64,000 bases of DNA from an uncultured Muribaculaceae bacterium (GCA_910578095.1 CAJTOZ010000006.1:1-64000), one strand, 5' to 3'; counted from the first letter of the stretch, positions 1-8,372 are shown. Notes: generated by a model from the letters alone, not told the origin. Made by a program: numbers and translations.

Positions 1-240
1 GTTGGTGTTAGCATTTTCCAAATATACAAACTTTTTCGTATGCCTTTCTTTTTTAAGCATGACGGGGTTGCATATTCAGTTCTGCACCACAAACATACTA
101 TCTACATTGAGAATAAAACCTTGGGTACTTTTGCGGATAATCATAATTAATAATCAATAAATAACTTATGTTTCTTCTGTTCCTCTGTTCTTTTGTACCC
201 TCGCTATACAAGCTTACATATAACTATGCGCCGTAATTTT
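1..240. other. Intergenic region with dispersed repeats; no convincing gene
   Basis: No convincing coding region is seen. Positions 102-145 repeat 29823-29866 with two differences in 44 nt, and 166-197 hold a four-fold degenerate octamer (reverse strand, unit like NACANAAG) also seen at 6637 and 22864. A minus-strand TATATTTG box at 20-27 and a CAT at 12-14 could be the promoter and start codon of a gene leaving the window leftwards, but no -33 element is visible and only four codons could be read. Confidence 0.5.
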
Positions 241-284
241 CCTACAAAAAAAGCCGCAAGCTTTTGGCTTGCAGCTTCTTTTTG
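241..284 (-). terminator. Intrinsic terminator, distal copy after tRNA-Ser array
   Basis: On the minus strand a GCTGCAAGC/GCTTGCGGC stem with a short CAAAA loop is followed by seven T. It is the third of three near-identical terminators at this locus, one after the tRNA and one after each tRNA-like unit. Confidence 0.8.
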
Positions 285-358
285 CGGAAAGACAGGGATT
301 CTTGCTGCGCAAGCGCTGCGCGGTGACGAACCCACCGGGTTCTCATCCCACGCTTTCC
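285..358 (-). repeat. tRNA-like tandem unit 1 downstream of tRNA-Ser(CGA)
   Basis: This 74-nt unit begins with GGAAAG and ends with AATCCCTGTCTTTCC plus G, the same 5' acceptor strand and 3' T-arm/acceptor sequence as the tRNA-Ser at 516-602. The centre is not a tRNA: it contains a GAACCC/GGGTTC hairpin and a GC-rich hairpin core (GCGCAGCGCTTGCGCAGC) placed where the T loop would be. It is identical to unit 2 at 401-474, and the period is 116 bp including a terminator. No anticodon arm can be drawn, so it is not a functional tRNA. Whether it is transcribed past the preceding terminators is unknown. Confidence 0.8.
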
Positions 359-400
359 TACAAAAAAAGCCGCAAGCTTTTGGCTTGCAGCTTCTTTTTG
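357..400 (-). terminator. Intrinsic terminator between tRNA-like units 1 and 2
   Basis: Same GCTGCAAGC/GCTTGCGGC stem and T7 run as the copy at 241-284. In transcription order it lies after unit 2 and before unit 1. Confidence 0.8.
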
Positions 401-474
401 CGGAAAGACAGGGATTCTTGCTGCGCAAGCGCTGCGCGGTGACGAACCCACCGGGTTCTCATCCCACGCTTTCC
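401..474 (-). repeat. tRNA-like tandem unit 2 downstream of tRNA-Ser(CGA)
   Basis: Second 74-nt copy, directly after the tRNA-Ser terminator in transcription order. Its GGAAAG and CTTTCC ends can pair as an acceptor-like stem. A second helix (GGGAT with ATCCC) stacks on it, and two internal hairpins fill the centre. The 3'-terminal 18 nt are those of the neighbouring tRNA, so the unit also carries a sequence of the type used by tRNA-targeting integrases. Confidence 0.8.
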
Positions 475-515
475 TACAAAAAAAGCCGCAAGCTTTTGGC
501 TTGCAGCTTTTTTTG
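473..515 (-). terminator. Intrinsic terminator of tRNA-Ser(CGA)
   Basis: First of three copies of the same hairpin plus T-run. It begins immediately after the tRNA discriminator base and should end the tRNA transcript. Read-through would be needed to transcribe the downstream tRNA-like units. Confidence 0.8.
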
Positions 516-602
516 CGGAAAGACAGGGATTCGAACCCTGGGTACCCGTAAGAGTACAACGGTTTTCGAGACCGTCCCGTTCGACCGCTCCGGCATCTTT
601 CC
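516..602 (-). tRNA. tRNA-Ser (anticodon CGA)
   Basis: An 87-nt class II tRNA on the minus strand. The acceptor stem GGAAAGA pairs with TCTTTCC and the discriminator is G. A 7-nt anticodon loop CTCGAAA on an ACGGT/ACCGT stem gives anticodon CGA, there is a long variable arm, and the T-arm contains GGGTTCGAATCCC. It reads UCG codons. The CCA tail is not encoded. It is followed by a terminator and two tRNA-like units. Confidence 0.95.
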
Positions 603-617
603 TTGCGGTTGCGGGTG

Positions 618-648
618 CAAAATTACGCTTTTTTTTTCAGCCCGCAAA
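618..648 (-). promoter_or_regulatory. Promoter of tRNA-Ser(CGA)
   Basis: Read on the minus strand, a TTTG (-33 type) at 645-648 and TAATTTTG (-7 type) at 618-625 are separated by 19 bp, matching the Bacteroidetes primary sigma consensus. The tRNA 5' end lies about 15 nt downstream. Confidence 0.75.
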
Positions 649-707
649 ATTATTTGTGGCTTTTCATTAAAAATTTGTTGGGCACGGAGGTTTTATTTGA
701 TTGAGTG

Positions 708-739
708 TTTGCGTTGTCGGCACATTTTCCGTAATTTTG
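708..739 (+). promoter_or_regulatory. Promoter of nnrD/nnrE gene
   Basis: TTTG at 708-711 and TAATTTTG at 732-739 are separated by 20 bp, a full Bacteroidetes-type promoter. The start codon at 777 would have a leader of about 30 nt. Confidence 0.75.
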
Positions 740-776
740 CCATTGATATACCTCTGAGTGGGTACAGCTGTCGTTT

Positions 777-2306
777 ATGAAACTTTATTCCTATAAGCAA
801 ATACAAGAAATCGAGGCTGCGAGCCTTGCGGCGACGGGCCGCACGCCGTCCGAATTGAATGAGGCTCTCGGCGGTGAGGCCGCTGAGGCCATAGCCGAGG
901 TGCTGGCCGAATGCGGATGCCGCCCGGTGGTGTTCGCCGGACCGAAGCGTTGCGGCGCGATAGCACTGGCCACCGCCCGAGGCCTGGCACGCAAGGGACG
1001 GCGGGCGCGTGTGTACTTTTTCAACATACGCGGCACATCGGCGAGCGCCGAGGCCACGGCGGCCCGTGACGCCTATGTGGGCGAGTGCGGAGCCGACGGA
1101 TTTGAGGAAGTGACGGGTAATTTTTCGATGCCGGAGCTTTCGGGCCACGATCTGGTGGTGGACGGCCTCTTCGGCAGCGAGGCCGAGGGTCCGCTGGGAG
1201 GGGCTTATCAGGCTCTGGTGCGGCGTATCAACGAGAGCGGCGCACGCATCGTGGCTATCGACATGCCGTCGGGCCTGCCGGCCGATGGAGCTCCCGGATT
1301 GATCAACCGCAATATCATACACGCCGACCTCACGCTGGCGCTCGGCATGCCGCGACTGGCTTATTTCCCGGCGGAGAACGCCGAGCTTGTGGGGCAATGG
1401 CAATCTCTTGACGCGGGATTCTCGCGTGCGGCAGCGGCCGATATGCCTGTGGGCTACTATCTGATAGAGCGCAAGCAGGTGCGCCGCATCCTGGCGCCGC
1501 GACAGCCCGACACATCGAAGGCCGACTATGGTAGCCTGGTGATATTCGCCGGCAGTTTCGGGATGATGGGCGCGGCTCAGCTCGCCACACGGGCGGCCCT
1601 GCGCGCCGGATGCGGCAAAGTGACATGCCACGGGCCACGGCACGGCTATTTCATTTTGCAGACGGCGGCCCCGGAAGCGCTGTTTGAGGCCGACCCCGGG
1701 GATGCCTATATACGCGACATAGAGTTGCGCCGCAACTACTCGGCGGTGGCGATAGGGCCCGGCATCGGCACGGCCGACGCTACGGTGGACGCTCTCGAGT
1801 CGTTTTTAAAAGTGGCCAACGCCAACAGCCGCGCGCTTGTGCTGGATGCCGACGCGCTCAACTGCATAGCCATGCGGCCGACACTGCTCGACTATATTCC
1901 CGTGATGAGCGTGATAACCCCGCACGCCGGAGAGTTTGACCGTCTTTTCGGGCCGCAGCCGGGACCCGACGCGCGTCTGGCCAAGGCCATAGAGGTGGCC
2001 ATGTTCTATAAGATAATAGTAGTGCTGAAAGGGCATCACACGGCTGTGGTGCGTCCGGACGGCCGTGTGTGCTACAACCCCACCGGCTCGGCCGCGCTGG
2101 CCACGGCGGGGACAGGCGATGTGCTCACGGGAGTGATCGGCGCGCTGATGGCCCAAGGGCTCAGCTCCGAACTTGCCGCATCGGCCGGTGTTTATATTCA
2201 TGGGCTCGCAGGCACGATGGCCGAAAAGGTGCATGGCAGCTACGGTGTCACCGCCGGCGATGTGGCCGACAACATCGGACGGGCCATAAATACCATTATG
2301 AACTGA
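777..2306 (+). CDS. nnrD: Bifunctional NAD(P)H-hydrate epimerase / ADP-dependent NAD(P)H-hydrate dehydratase
   Basis: A 509-residue fusion of the two NAD(P)HX repair enzymes. The N-terminal YjeF-type epimerase half (about 1-210) interconverts R and S NAD(P)HX. The C-terminal ribokinase-like half (from about 225) dehydrates S-NAD(P)HX using ADP. Visible hallmarks are the VVDGLFG stretch near residue 122, GSFGMMGAA near 258 and the nucleotide-binding GTGDVLTG near 445. The length is normal for the fused bacterial form. The 777 start is favoured by the promoter at 708-739. The DUF4831-like gene follows 2 nt after the stop codon, suggesting cotranscription. Confidence 0.93.
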   Translation: MKLYSYKQIQEIEAASLAATGRTPSELNEALGGEAAEAIAEVLAECGCRPVVFAGPKRCGAIALATARGLARKGRRARVYFFNIRGTSASAEATAARDAYVGECGADGFEEVTGNFSMPELSGHDLVVDGLFGSEAEGPLGGAYQALVRRINESGARIVAIDMPSGLPADGAPGLINRNIIHADLTLALGMPRLAYFPAENAELVGQWQSLDAGFSRAAAADMPVGYYLIERKQVRRILAPRQPDTSKADYGSLVIFAGSFGMMGAAQLATRAALRAGCGKVTCHGPRHGYFILQTAAPEALFEADPGDAYIRDIELRRNYSAVAIGPGIGTADATVDALESFLKVANANSRALVLDADALNCIAMRPTLLDYIPVMSVITPHAGEFDRLFGPQPGPDARLAKAIEVAMFYKIIVVLKGHHTAVVRPDGRVCYNPTGSAALATAGTGDVLTGVIGALMAQGLSSELAASAGVYIHGLAGTMAEKVHGSYGVTAGDVADNIGRAINTIMN

Positions 2307-2308
2307 TT

Positions 2309-3400
2309 ATGAAAAAGATACTCGCAATAGCCGCTATCGGCGCCCTCACACTGCAGGGCGCACAGGCACAGACCACACAGCGCCTCACGGCCAACAAGGC
2401 GTCGGAATACGCCCTGATATACTCCCTGCCCAAGACGGCGCTCGACATCACCGTGGAGGCCGAGCTGACGGAGCTCGAACCCGGAGAATTCTACAACTAC
2501 GCCAACCGCCATCTGGGCATCGCCGATGCAATACGCCGGCCCGACCGCAAGGCTACCGTGCGCTCGGTGGTGATATCGACACATGGCGAGCCTGATGCCG
2601 ACGAGCGCTGGCAGGTGCAGTTCAAGAGCGGCACGGCGCCGTTTATCACTCTCGACGAGCGCGGCGTGCCGGTGGGTGTCAACACCGACGATATTGCAGC
2701 AGAGAGCGCTGTGGCGCTCCCTGTGGCCCGCGAAGCAGCCCCTACCCCGCTCGAGACGGAGGCCGCACGCCAGGCTGTGACGCAGGACATGACCCGCAGC
2801 TCGTCCGTATCGAAGCGCGCCGAGCTGGCCGCCCAACGCATTTTCGAGCTGCGCGAGATGCGGTCCGACCTGCTTTCGGGCCAAAGCGACAACACGCCTC
2901 CCGATGGCAAGGCCATGCAGCTCGTGCTCGACAACATAGCCGCGCAGGAGGCTGCCCTGACGGCGATGTTTGCCGGCACGGAGAAGACATCTACGGTGGT
3001 GCGCACCATAAGTTTTGTTCCGGACAGCGCCGATGTGGACCGCATGGTGCTCGCGCGCATCTCGCCGGTGGACGGCATAGTGACGCCCGACGATCTGGGC
3101 GGCGCGCCGCTCACCCTCAGCATGCGCGTATCGTCGGCCGCCTCGCTGCCTCTCACCGACAAGGGCGAGCCCAAGCGCTTTCCCAAGGGCGGTTTCGCCT
3201 ACAATATCCCCGGCGAAGCCATCGTGGAGATAAGCTATGATGGCGAAACCGTGGCCACGGCCACTGTGCAGCTCGCGCAACTCGGTGTCACCTTCGGCAT
3301 AGACCCCGGAGTGTTCACCGACAAGAAAGCCCCGTCGATGCTTAAACTCGACCCCGCCACGGGAGCCATACGCCTTTTGGCCCCGGTGGAGAGGCCATAG
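2309..3400 (+). CDS. DUF4831-like secreted protein
   Basis: A 363-residue protein with an N-terminal Sec signal peptide (MKKILAIAAIGALTLQGAQA, cleavage after AQA). The body, starting TTQRLTANKASEYALIYSLP, resembles the Bacteroidales DUF4831 family from memory; no catalytic motif is evident and the function is unknown. An in-frame upstream start at 2069 lies inside nnrD and would place the signal peptide internally, so 2309 is chosen. It is probably cotranscribed with nnrD, a pairing I recall from other Bacteroidales. Confidence 0.8.
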   Translation: MKKILAIAAIGALTLQGAQAQTTQRLTANKASEYALIYSLPKTALDITVEAELTELEPGEFYNYANRHLGIADAIRRPDRKATVRSVVISTHGEPDADERWQVQFKSGTAPFITLDERGVPVGVNTDDIAAESAVALPVAREAAPTPLETEAARQAVTQDMTRSSSVSKRAELAAQRIFELREMRSDLLSGQSDNTPPDGKAMQLVLDNIAAQEAALTAMFAGTEKTSTVVRTISFVPDSADVDRMVLARISPVDGIVTPDDLGGAPLTLSMRVSSAASLPLTDKGEPKRFPKGGFAYNIPGEAIVEISYDGETVATATVQLAQLGVTFGIDPGVFTDKKAPSMLKLDPATGAIRLLAPVERP

Positions 3401-3412
3401 CCTGCGCACCGT

Positions 3413-4861
3413 ATGTTTGAAGCGTTTGCCACATATCTCGGAATAGGCTGGGTGTACTACATCCTCGCATCGCTCTATGCCCTGACCATTGTGGCAATCG
3501 TTGTCGTGATCATATCCGAAAACCGTAATCCCGTGAAATCTCTCGCATGGGTGACGGTGCTGCTGCTGTTGCCGTTTTTAGGCATTGTGCTGTATCTTTT
3601 TTTCGGGCGCAATATCAAAAACAAGCGAATGATATCGCGGCGCAACCGCCGGCGCCTGAAAAAACGCGAACTGCGACACCCGCGCGACATGCGCCCCGAC
3701 GGGCTGAGCGTGGAAAGCCAGCAGAAAATAAGGCTCGGGCGCTCCCTCACCGGTGCCCCCTTCCATCCGGGCAACGATGTGCGCATCTTCACTTCCGGAG
3801 CAGAAAAGATATCGGCATTCAAGGAGGACCTGCGACGGGCACGGCGCTCGATATGCATACAGTATTATATATTCTGCGACGACCGTGTGGGGCGCGAGAT
3901 ACGCGACATCCTGATAGAACGCGCGCGCGCAGGCGTGGCCGTGCGGCTGATCTACGACCATGTGGGCTCGTGGGGCACTCCCTCGCGCTTTTTCCGCGAG
4001 ATGCAGGAGGCCGGCATCAAGGCCTATCCGTTTTTCAAAGTGACGTTTCCGCAACTCGGCACAAAAATCAACTGGCGCAACCACCGCAAGATAGCCATCA
4101 TCGACGGAGCCGTAGGCTATATAGGAGGCATGAACATAGCCGACCGCTATATAGATGGCGGCGAGCGCTTCGACTGCTGGCGCGACACCCATGCCCGGGT
4201 GCGGGGGCCCATTGTGGCATCGCTGCTGCACAGTTTCGCCGTCGACTGGAATTTCATGGGCCAGCCCCTGCTGGACGATATAGCCGACCCGATGGCACTT
4301 TACGCCCAGGGCGATGTGGGGATGCAGATGCTCACATCGGGCCCTACGTCGCAATGGGCCGATATAGAATTCATATTCCACAAGGCCATATCAGCGGCAA
4401 AAAAGCGTGTGTACATACAGACACCTTACTTTCTGCCCACCGACAGCCTGCTGAAGTCGCTGCAGGCGGCGGCGCTGTCGCATGTGGATGTGCGCGTGAT
4501 GATACCCGTGCACAGCGATTCGGCCATGCTCACCTACGCCTCTGAGAGCTACATCTCGGAGTGCTTGCGCGCGGGCATCAAGTTCTATCAGTACACCGCC
4601 GGCATGCTTCACAGCAAGACCATAATCGTGGACGATGAATTCTCGTCCATCGGTTCGTCCAATTTCGACTTCCGTAGCTTCGAGCATAATTTTGAGGCCA
4701 ACCTGTTCATGTACTCGCGAAGGGTGAACGAACGCATGGCCGAGATATTCCGTTCCGACATCCACAGTTGCCGCCGCATTGTGCCATCGGAATGGCGCTC
4801 GCGCCCTCTGTGGCGCAAGGCGATGCAATCGCTGCTGCGCCTGCTCAGCCCCATACTCTGA
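3413..4861 (+). CDS. cls: Cardiolipin synthase (phospholipase D family)
   Basis: A 482-residue membrane enzyme that makes cardiolipin from phosphatidylglycerol. Two N-terminal transmembrane segments (about 10-35 and 42-65) precede two phospholipase D HKD motifs: HRKIAIID near residue 223 and HSKTIIVD near 400, each followed by a G[GS]xN stretch (GGMN, GSSN). Length and layout are those of ClsA-type enzymes. It lies 12 nt after the DUF4831-like gene in the same direction, so the three genes may form one operon. Confidence 0.93.
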   Translation: MFEAFATYLGIGWVYYILASLYALTIVAIVVVIISENRNPVKSLAWVTVLLLLPFLGIVLYLFFGRNIKNKRMISRRNRRRLKKRELRHPRDMRPDGLSVESQQKIRLGRSLTGAPFHPGNDVRIFTSGAEKISAFKEDLRRARRSICIQYYIFCDDRVGREIRDILIERARAGVAVRLIYDHVGSWGTPSRFFREMQEAGIKAYPFFKVTFPQLGTKINWRNHRKIAIIDGAVGYIGGMNIADRYIDGGERFDCWRDTHARVRGPIVASLLHSFAVDWNFMGQPLLDDIADPMALYAQGDVGMQMLTSGPTSQWADIEFIFHKAISAAKKRVYIQTPYFLPTDSLLKSLQAAALSHVDVRVMIPVHSDSAMLTYASESYISECLRAGIKFYQYTAGMLHSKTIIVDDEFSSIGSSNFDFRSFEHNFEANLFMYSRRVNERMAEIFRSDIHSCRRIVPSEWRSRPLWRKAMQSLLRLLSPIL

Positions 4862-4882
4862 TCCACACTCACACTACCGCCC

Positions 4883-6022
4883 ATGCGCCACCTCCCCCTG
4901 CTTCTCCTCGCCCTTGCCACTCTCGCCGCATGCAGCCCGCGCCGCCACGGCCCCGCCGCCACAGCCGAGCGCCTCGACTCGCTCTTTGCATGGCGCTACG
5001 GCTCCAACTCCTCGCAAGCTCCCGGATGCGCCGTGCTCATCAGCCGTCCCGACAGCACCATCTACGAGCACTACCAAGGCGTTGCAGATCTCTGCACCCA
5101 AGAGCCCATAGACTCGGCCACCCGATTCTGCATAGCATCCGTGAGCAAGCAGTTCACCGTGGCCGCACTGCTGCAGCAGGCAGCGCTCGGACGCGTATCG
5201 CTCGCCGACACCGTGGCGCGCTTCTACCCCGAATACACACGCCCGTTCTGGAACACCATCACCCTTGCCGACCTGGCCGGCCACACCTCCGGCCTGCCTG
5301 ACGCACGCGACCGCTCCGACCGCGATGCATGCGTCCACGCCACCGACTCCTCCTCCATCCTGTTCTTTGCCGATGTAGACTCCCTGCGCTTCGCGCCCGG
5401 CACCGCCTACGACTACCAGAACCCCACCTTCCTGCTACTCGCCGGAGTGGTGGAAAAATGCTCCGGCACCGATTTCATCTCCTATGCCGCAGCCAATCTC
5501 TTCGGCAAAGCCGGCATGCGCAGCACCTATTACTTCTCGCCCGACAGCGCGCCCGCACACCAGGCCCACGCCTACGCGCCCGACGATCTCGGCGCCCGCT
5601 GGCACGAATTCGACTACGGCGAGGAGACATTCTTCGCCACACGCCCCGACGGCGGCATATACTCCACCGCCCGCGACATGGCCCGATGGCAGCACGCACT
5701 CGCCAAAGGCCGCATCGTGCCCGACAGCCTGCTCGCCCGCGCGCGCACCCCGCGCATCGATGTGGCTTCAAGCCCATGGTGCGACTATCAACAGCGCCCA
5801 CACACATGGTATGGCCTCGGATGGTTTGTCGATACCACACCCGGCGCCCCCCTCAAAAGCTACCACACCGGCGACAACGGAGGCTTCCAGGCCTATGTGG
5901 CCTACTACCCCGCCGACAGTCTCAGCGTCGTGGTGCTTGAAAACCGGCACGACCGCGACCGCTGGTCCATGGCATGCGAAATAGAGCAAATTCTGGTGGA
6001 ATCGGGGCTGCTACACCCCTGA
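4883..6022 (+). CDS. Serine hydrolase, class C beta-lactamase family lipoprotein
   Basis: A 379-residue lipoprotein. The signal peptide ends in a lipobox (LAAC, Cys at about 16). The beta-lactamase/DD-peptidase fold is indicated by S86-V-S-K89 (SxxK nucleophile motif), Y178-Q-N180 (YxN) and an HTG motif near 328 in place of KTG. These fit penicillin-binding-protein-related esterases or peptidases acting in the periplasm. The substrate cannot be told from sequence, and resistance to beta-lactams should not be assumed. It starts 21 nt after cls. Confidence 0.88.
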   Translation: MRHLPLLLLALATLAACSPRRHGPAATAERLDSLFAWRYGSNSSQAPGCAVLISRPDSTIYEHYQGVADLCTQEPIDSATRFCIASVSKQFTVAALLQQAALGRVSLADTVARFYPEYTRPFWNTITLADLAGHTSGLPDARDRSDRDACVHATDSSSILFFADVDSLRFAPGTAYDYQNPTFLLLAGVVEKCSGTDFISYAAANLFGKAGMRSTYYFSPDSAPAHQAHAYAPDDLGARWHEFDYGEETFFATRPDGGIYSTARDMARWQHALAKGRIVPDSLLARARTPRIDVASSPWCDYQQRPHTWYGLGWFVDTTPGAPLKSYHTGDNGGFQAYVAYYPADSLSVVVLENRHDRDRWSMACEIEQILVESGLLHP

Positions 6023-6077
6023 AAAGCCCCTTAAAACATAAAAAAACGCCTAAAATCGCATTTTTTTGCCCGAATAT

Positions 6078-6108
6078 TTTGGTAGTTCAAAAAAAGGTTG
6101 TACCTTTG
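6078..6108 (+). promoter_or_regulatory. Promoter of the tRNA-Gly/Gly/Leu cluster
   Basis: TTTG at 6078-6081 and TACCTTTG at 6101-6108 are 19 bp apart, matching the Bacteroidetes consensus. The first tRNA begins 35 nt downstream. Confidence 0.75.
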
Positions 6109-6143
6109 CATCGCAAAAGCGGAAAACGCCGGAGCACTACCAT

Positions 6144-6216
<73 letters not shown>

Positions 6217-6283
6217 CTCAGAAGAGAGAACATTAAAATACTGAAGTCAAAAGCCTCCAAGCGGCCTCCACATCAAGAGTTAT

Positions 6284-6356
<73 letters not shown>

Positions 6357-6394
6357 CAAAGCAGAGCGCCCCATGGTGTTTTTGACTTATAAAT

Positions 6395-6478
6395 GTCCGG
6401 ATGGCGGAATTGGTAGACGCGCTACTTTGAGGGGGTAGTGAGCTTTCGCTCGTGTGAGTTCGAGTCTCATTTCGGACA
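6395..6478 (+). tRNA. tRNA-Leu (anticodon GAG)
   Basis: An 84-nt class II tRNA. The acceptor GTCCGGA pairs with TTCGGAC, the discriminator is A, the anticodon loop is TTGAGGG (GAG), there is a long variable arm, and the T-arm contains GAGTTCGAGTCTC. It is the last gene of the tRNA cluster and is followed by an intrinsic terminator. Confidence 0.95.
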
Positions 6479-6490
6479 CTTCTGAACAAA

Positions 6491-6528
6491 AATCCAGAAC
6501 TTGAGCAATCAAGTTTCTGGATTTTTTG
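6491..6528. terminator. Bidirectional terminator between tRNA-Leu and hipA
   Basis: AATCCAGAA-CTTG pairs with CAAG-TTTCTGGATT around a 6-nt loop, with a T-run on the plus side and an A-run on the other. It serves the tRNA cluster and could also end the convergent hipBA transcript. Confidence 0.85.
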
Positions 6529-6636
6529 TTTTTAAACCATACTCACCCTACCCCGCGCAGAAAATTTCGGGTTGGTAGGGCGCGAGGGTTGCCGCATAAT
6601 ACTTAGCTTTGGGTATGGAAACTCGCATGGCGAGGG

Positions 6637-6668
6637 TACATAAGGACATAAGTACATAAGAAACATGA
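6637..6668 (+). repeat. Degenerate octamer tandem repeat (copy B)
   Basis: Four consecutive 8-mers: TACATAAG, GACATAAG, TACATAAG, AAACATGA, preceded by GCGAGGG. Related four-unit arrays occur at 22864-22894 and, inverted, at 166-197. No function is apparent. It lies in the 159-nt gap between the terminator and the 3' end of hipA. Confidence 0.6.
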
Positions 6669-6687
6669 TATGCCACAAGCCGAAACG

Positions 6688-7968
6688 TCAGTGCATAAAC
6701 TGGAATTGCGGCATTATTGTGTCAACCATTATGTCGGGCACTCCACACTCACGGGCTATGCTTCCCCAACCTGAGGCAACTGTGCTGACTTGGTCGATTA
6801 TTTCTGCGGCGCCCTTGATGTTGTCTCTTTTGGCTATCTCCAATAGGTCGCTACGGGTGATACCGTCGAACTTGCCGTTTATCGACATTTGGTGCTGTGA
6901 CGTCCAACCCCCATCCGGATTATATGAAAATCCCATATCGTAGGCCGGCGACAACCTCCATTTTCCATTCTTATCCATCAGGAACGATATGTTCTTGGTA
7001 TGGTCGTCTTGATTACGGACCACCACATTGAACACAATCCGTCGGAACATCTCTTGTGCTTGGGAGTACGGCAATCTGAGTGTGCGCATCACATTGAACG
7101 CCTGTTCGTAGGAATATGCCCTGAGCAGACGATAGTCATAATGAGCCACAGCACATAGGGTCTGCATGTGTACTTTTTCACCATTGACGCGATCAAAGCG
7201 CTTGGTAAGGAAATGGGCACGACCGTTCTCTTCAATCAATGAGCATTCCGACATCTCTATTCCACATTCTTTTACCAATCTGTAAAATGAGTATTCGAGT
7301 CGTCCGAAATTCTGAGTTTCACGCAAACCGGCTTCCGCCGTTACTCCATCAAGTTTTATCAGGTAATAATCAAATCCTGCGCGAGCGTCAACCTGGCCGG
7401 ACCGAACTTCTCCCGTGTTTTTATTATAAGCAATGATTGCTTTTGCCCGCTGACCTCCGGCTGACGTTCCGAGACGCACAATCTCAGCTATCGCCGCTTT
7501 CTTGTCATCAGAAAGATTGGCACCGAAATCCTTTTTCTCAGCCAATGCCTCTGATGCCACATTTACGAGAGCATCAATCTCTATCCGCGTGTTTGAATTG
7601 TATGGCATATCCATAGCAGGCTCAAATTCCAATGCACCCATGCAACGCTTGCCAAAAAAACACAGCGTTTCTATTGAATTGCCACTTTGACGTCCGGTGA
7701 GGGCAAGCCATCGGTCAAACAACGCACGACCATAGGTGTCGGGCAAAGAATCCGCCAACATTCCGGGCAACCCCTTGAATGTTTCCTTGCCTATATCGCC
7801 AAAGGAATATACCCTGCCCTCACGAACCGGCATCATGATTGGGGCAGGTTCTATGCCGCGGCCCACAAAACTGTCGGCATACTCAAATTGAGCCACGGCA
7901 TATCTTTCGTCCCAGCGGAATGTGCCGAGATCATTGCCGTATAGTTTTACTTTTGCTATATCTACCAT
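6688..7968 (-). CDS. hipA: HipA-family toxin (serine/threonine kinase fold)
   Basis: A 426-residue protein of the HipA family. In E. coli, HipA phosphorylates glutamyl-tRNA synthetase and causes growth arrest. Seen here are an N-terminal HipA_N-like region (about 1-110), the catalytic NVVVRNQDDHTKNISF block near 312-327 (the NxDDHxKN signature) and SPAYDM near 338, the metal-binding DFG equivalent. All key catalytic residues are intact and the length is normal. It overlaps the hipB-like gene by 7 bp, and the pair sits in an AT-richer island between tRNA clusters, which suggests horizontal acquisition. Confidence 0.92.
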   Translation of the reverse strand: MVDIAKVKLYGNDLGTFRWDERYAVAQFEYADSFVGRGIEPAPIMMPVREGRVYSFGDIGKETFKGLPGMLADSLPDTYGRALFDRWLALTGRQSGNSIETLCFFGKRCMGALEFEPAMDMPYNSNTRIEIDALVNVASEALAEKKDFGANLSDDKKAAIAEIVRLGTSAGGQRAKAIIAYNKNTGEVRSGQVDARAGFDYYLIKLDGVTAEAGLRETQNFGRLEYSFYRLVKECGIEMSECSLIEENGRAHFLTKRFDRVNGEKVHMQTLCAVAHYDYRLLRAYSYEQAFNVMRTLRLPYSQAQEMFRRIVFNVVVRNQDDHTKNISFLMDKNGKWRLSPAYDMGFSYNPDGGWTSQHQMSINGKFDGITRSDLLEIAKRDNIKGAAEIIDQVSTVASGWGSIARECGVPDIMVDTIMPQFQFMH

Positions 7969-8309
7969 TCTGATTCTTCTTTATCGTTATCGGTTTTCTT
8001 TACTGAAGTCGCACGTTGGCGACTTTTTTTCTTCGTAGAGTTTACAAACTCATAATATTCATTAGGACTCATTTCTTCTTCCTCAACCAATTGTTGGAGA
8101 ACATCGAGTTTACCGAGAACACGAAGAATTCTGATTAGACTATCAAAAGAGCCAATCTGTCCTTTTTCAATTTTCTTGACAGATGACAGTGATACCTGCG
8201 CATCAGACGCAAGATTTACCTGTGTTATGTTTTGACGCAACCTAAGAGACTTTATTTTCTCACCTATACGTTGTTGAATCAATGTATCAGTCAAAGAATA
8301 AATATTCAT
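7962..8309 (-). CDS. hipB: HipB-like antitoxin, XRE-family DNA-binding protein
   Basis: A 115-residue protein with a helix-turn-helix at about 14-70 (GEKIKSLRLRQNITQVNLA, then SLSSVKKIEKG). The C-terminal tail is Lys/Arg/Glu-rich (KKKSRQRATSVKKTDN) and probably disordered, as expected for an antitoxin that contacts HipA. It lies upstream of hipA with a 7-bp overlap, the usual antitoxin-first order. It probably represses its own operon through the inverted repeat at 8351-8372. Confidence 0.88.
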   Translation of the reverse strand: MNIYSLTDTLIQQRIGEKIKSLRLRQNITQVNLASDAQVSLSSVKKIEKGQIGSFDSLIRILRVLGKLDVLQQLVEEEEMSPNEYYEFVNSTKKKSRQRATSVKKTDNDKEESEW

Positions 8310-8337
8310 AACAGTTGTATTTAGAGCTATTAGACCG

Positions 8338-8372
8338 CAAATATACCAATAATAGTTCGTATTTCAACTATT
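8338..8372 (-). promoter_or_regulatory. hipBA promoter with overlapping operator
   Basis: On the minus strand a TATATTTG (-7 type) lies at 8338-8345, about 28 nt before the hipB start. Upstream, AATAGTT (8351-8357) and AACTATT (8366-8372) form an inverted repeat with an 8-bp spacer that covers the expected -33 region. This is the placement expected of an antitoxin operator. Confidence 0.65.

Noticed and set aside
285..474. CRISPR array
   Set aside because: Repeats are adjacent copies of one 116-bp period with identical content; there are no short repeats separated by unique spacers and no cas genes.
193..780. Open frame running through the tRNA-Ser array
   Set aside because: It consists of translated tandem repeats, terminators and the tRNA gene in the wrong orientation. 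The repeats explain it completely.
4883..6022. Antibiotic-resistance beta-lactamase
   Set aside because: The SxxK, YxN and HTG motifs define a wide esterase/peptidase family. Nothing in sequence or context shows drug hydrolysis.
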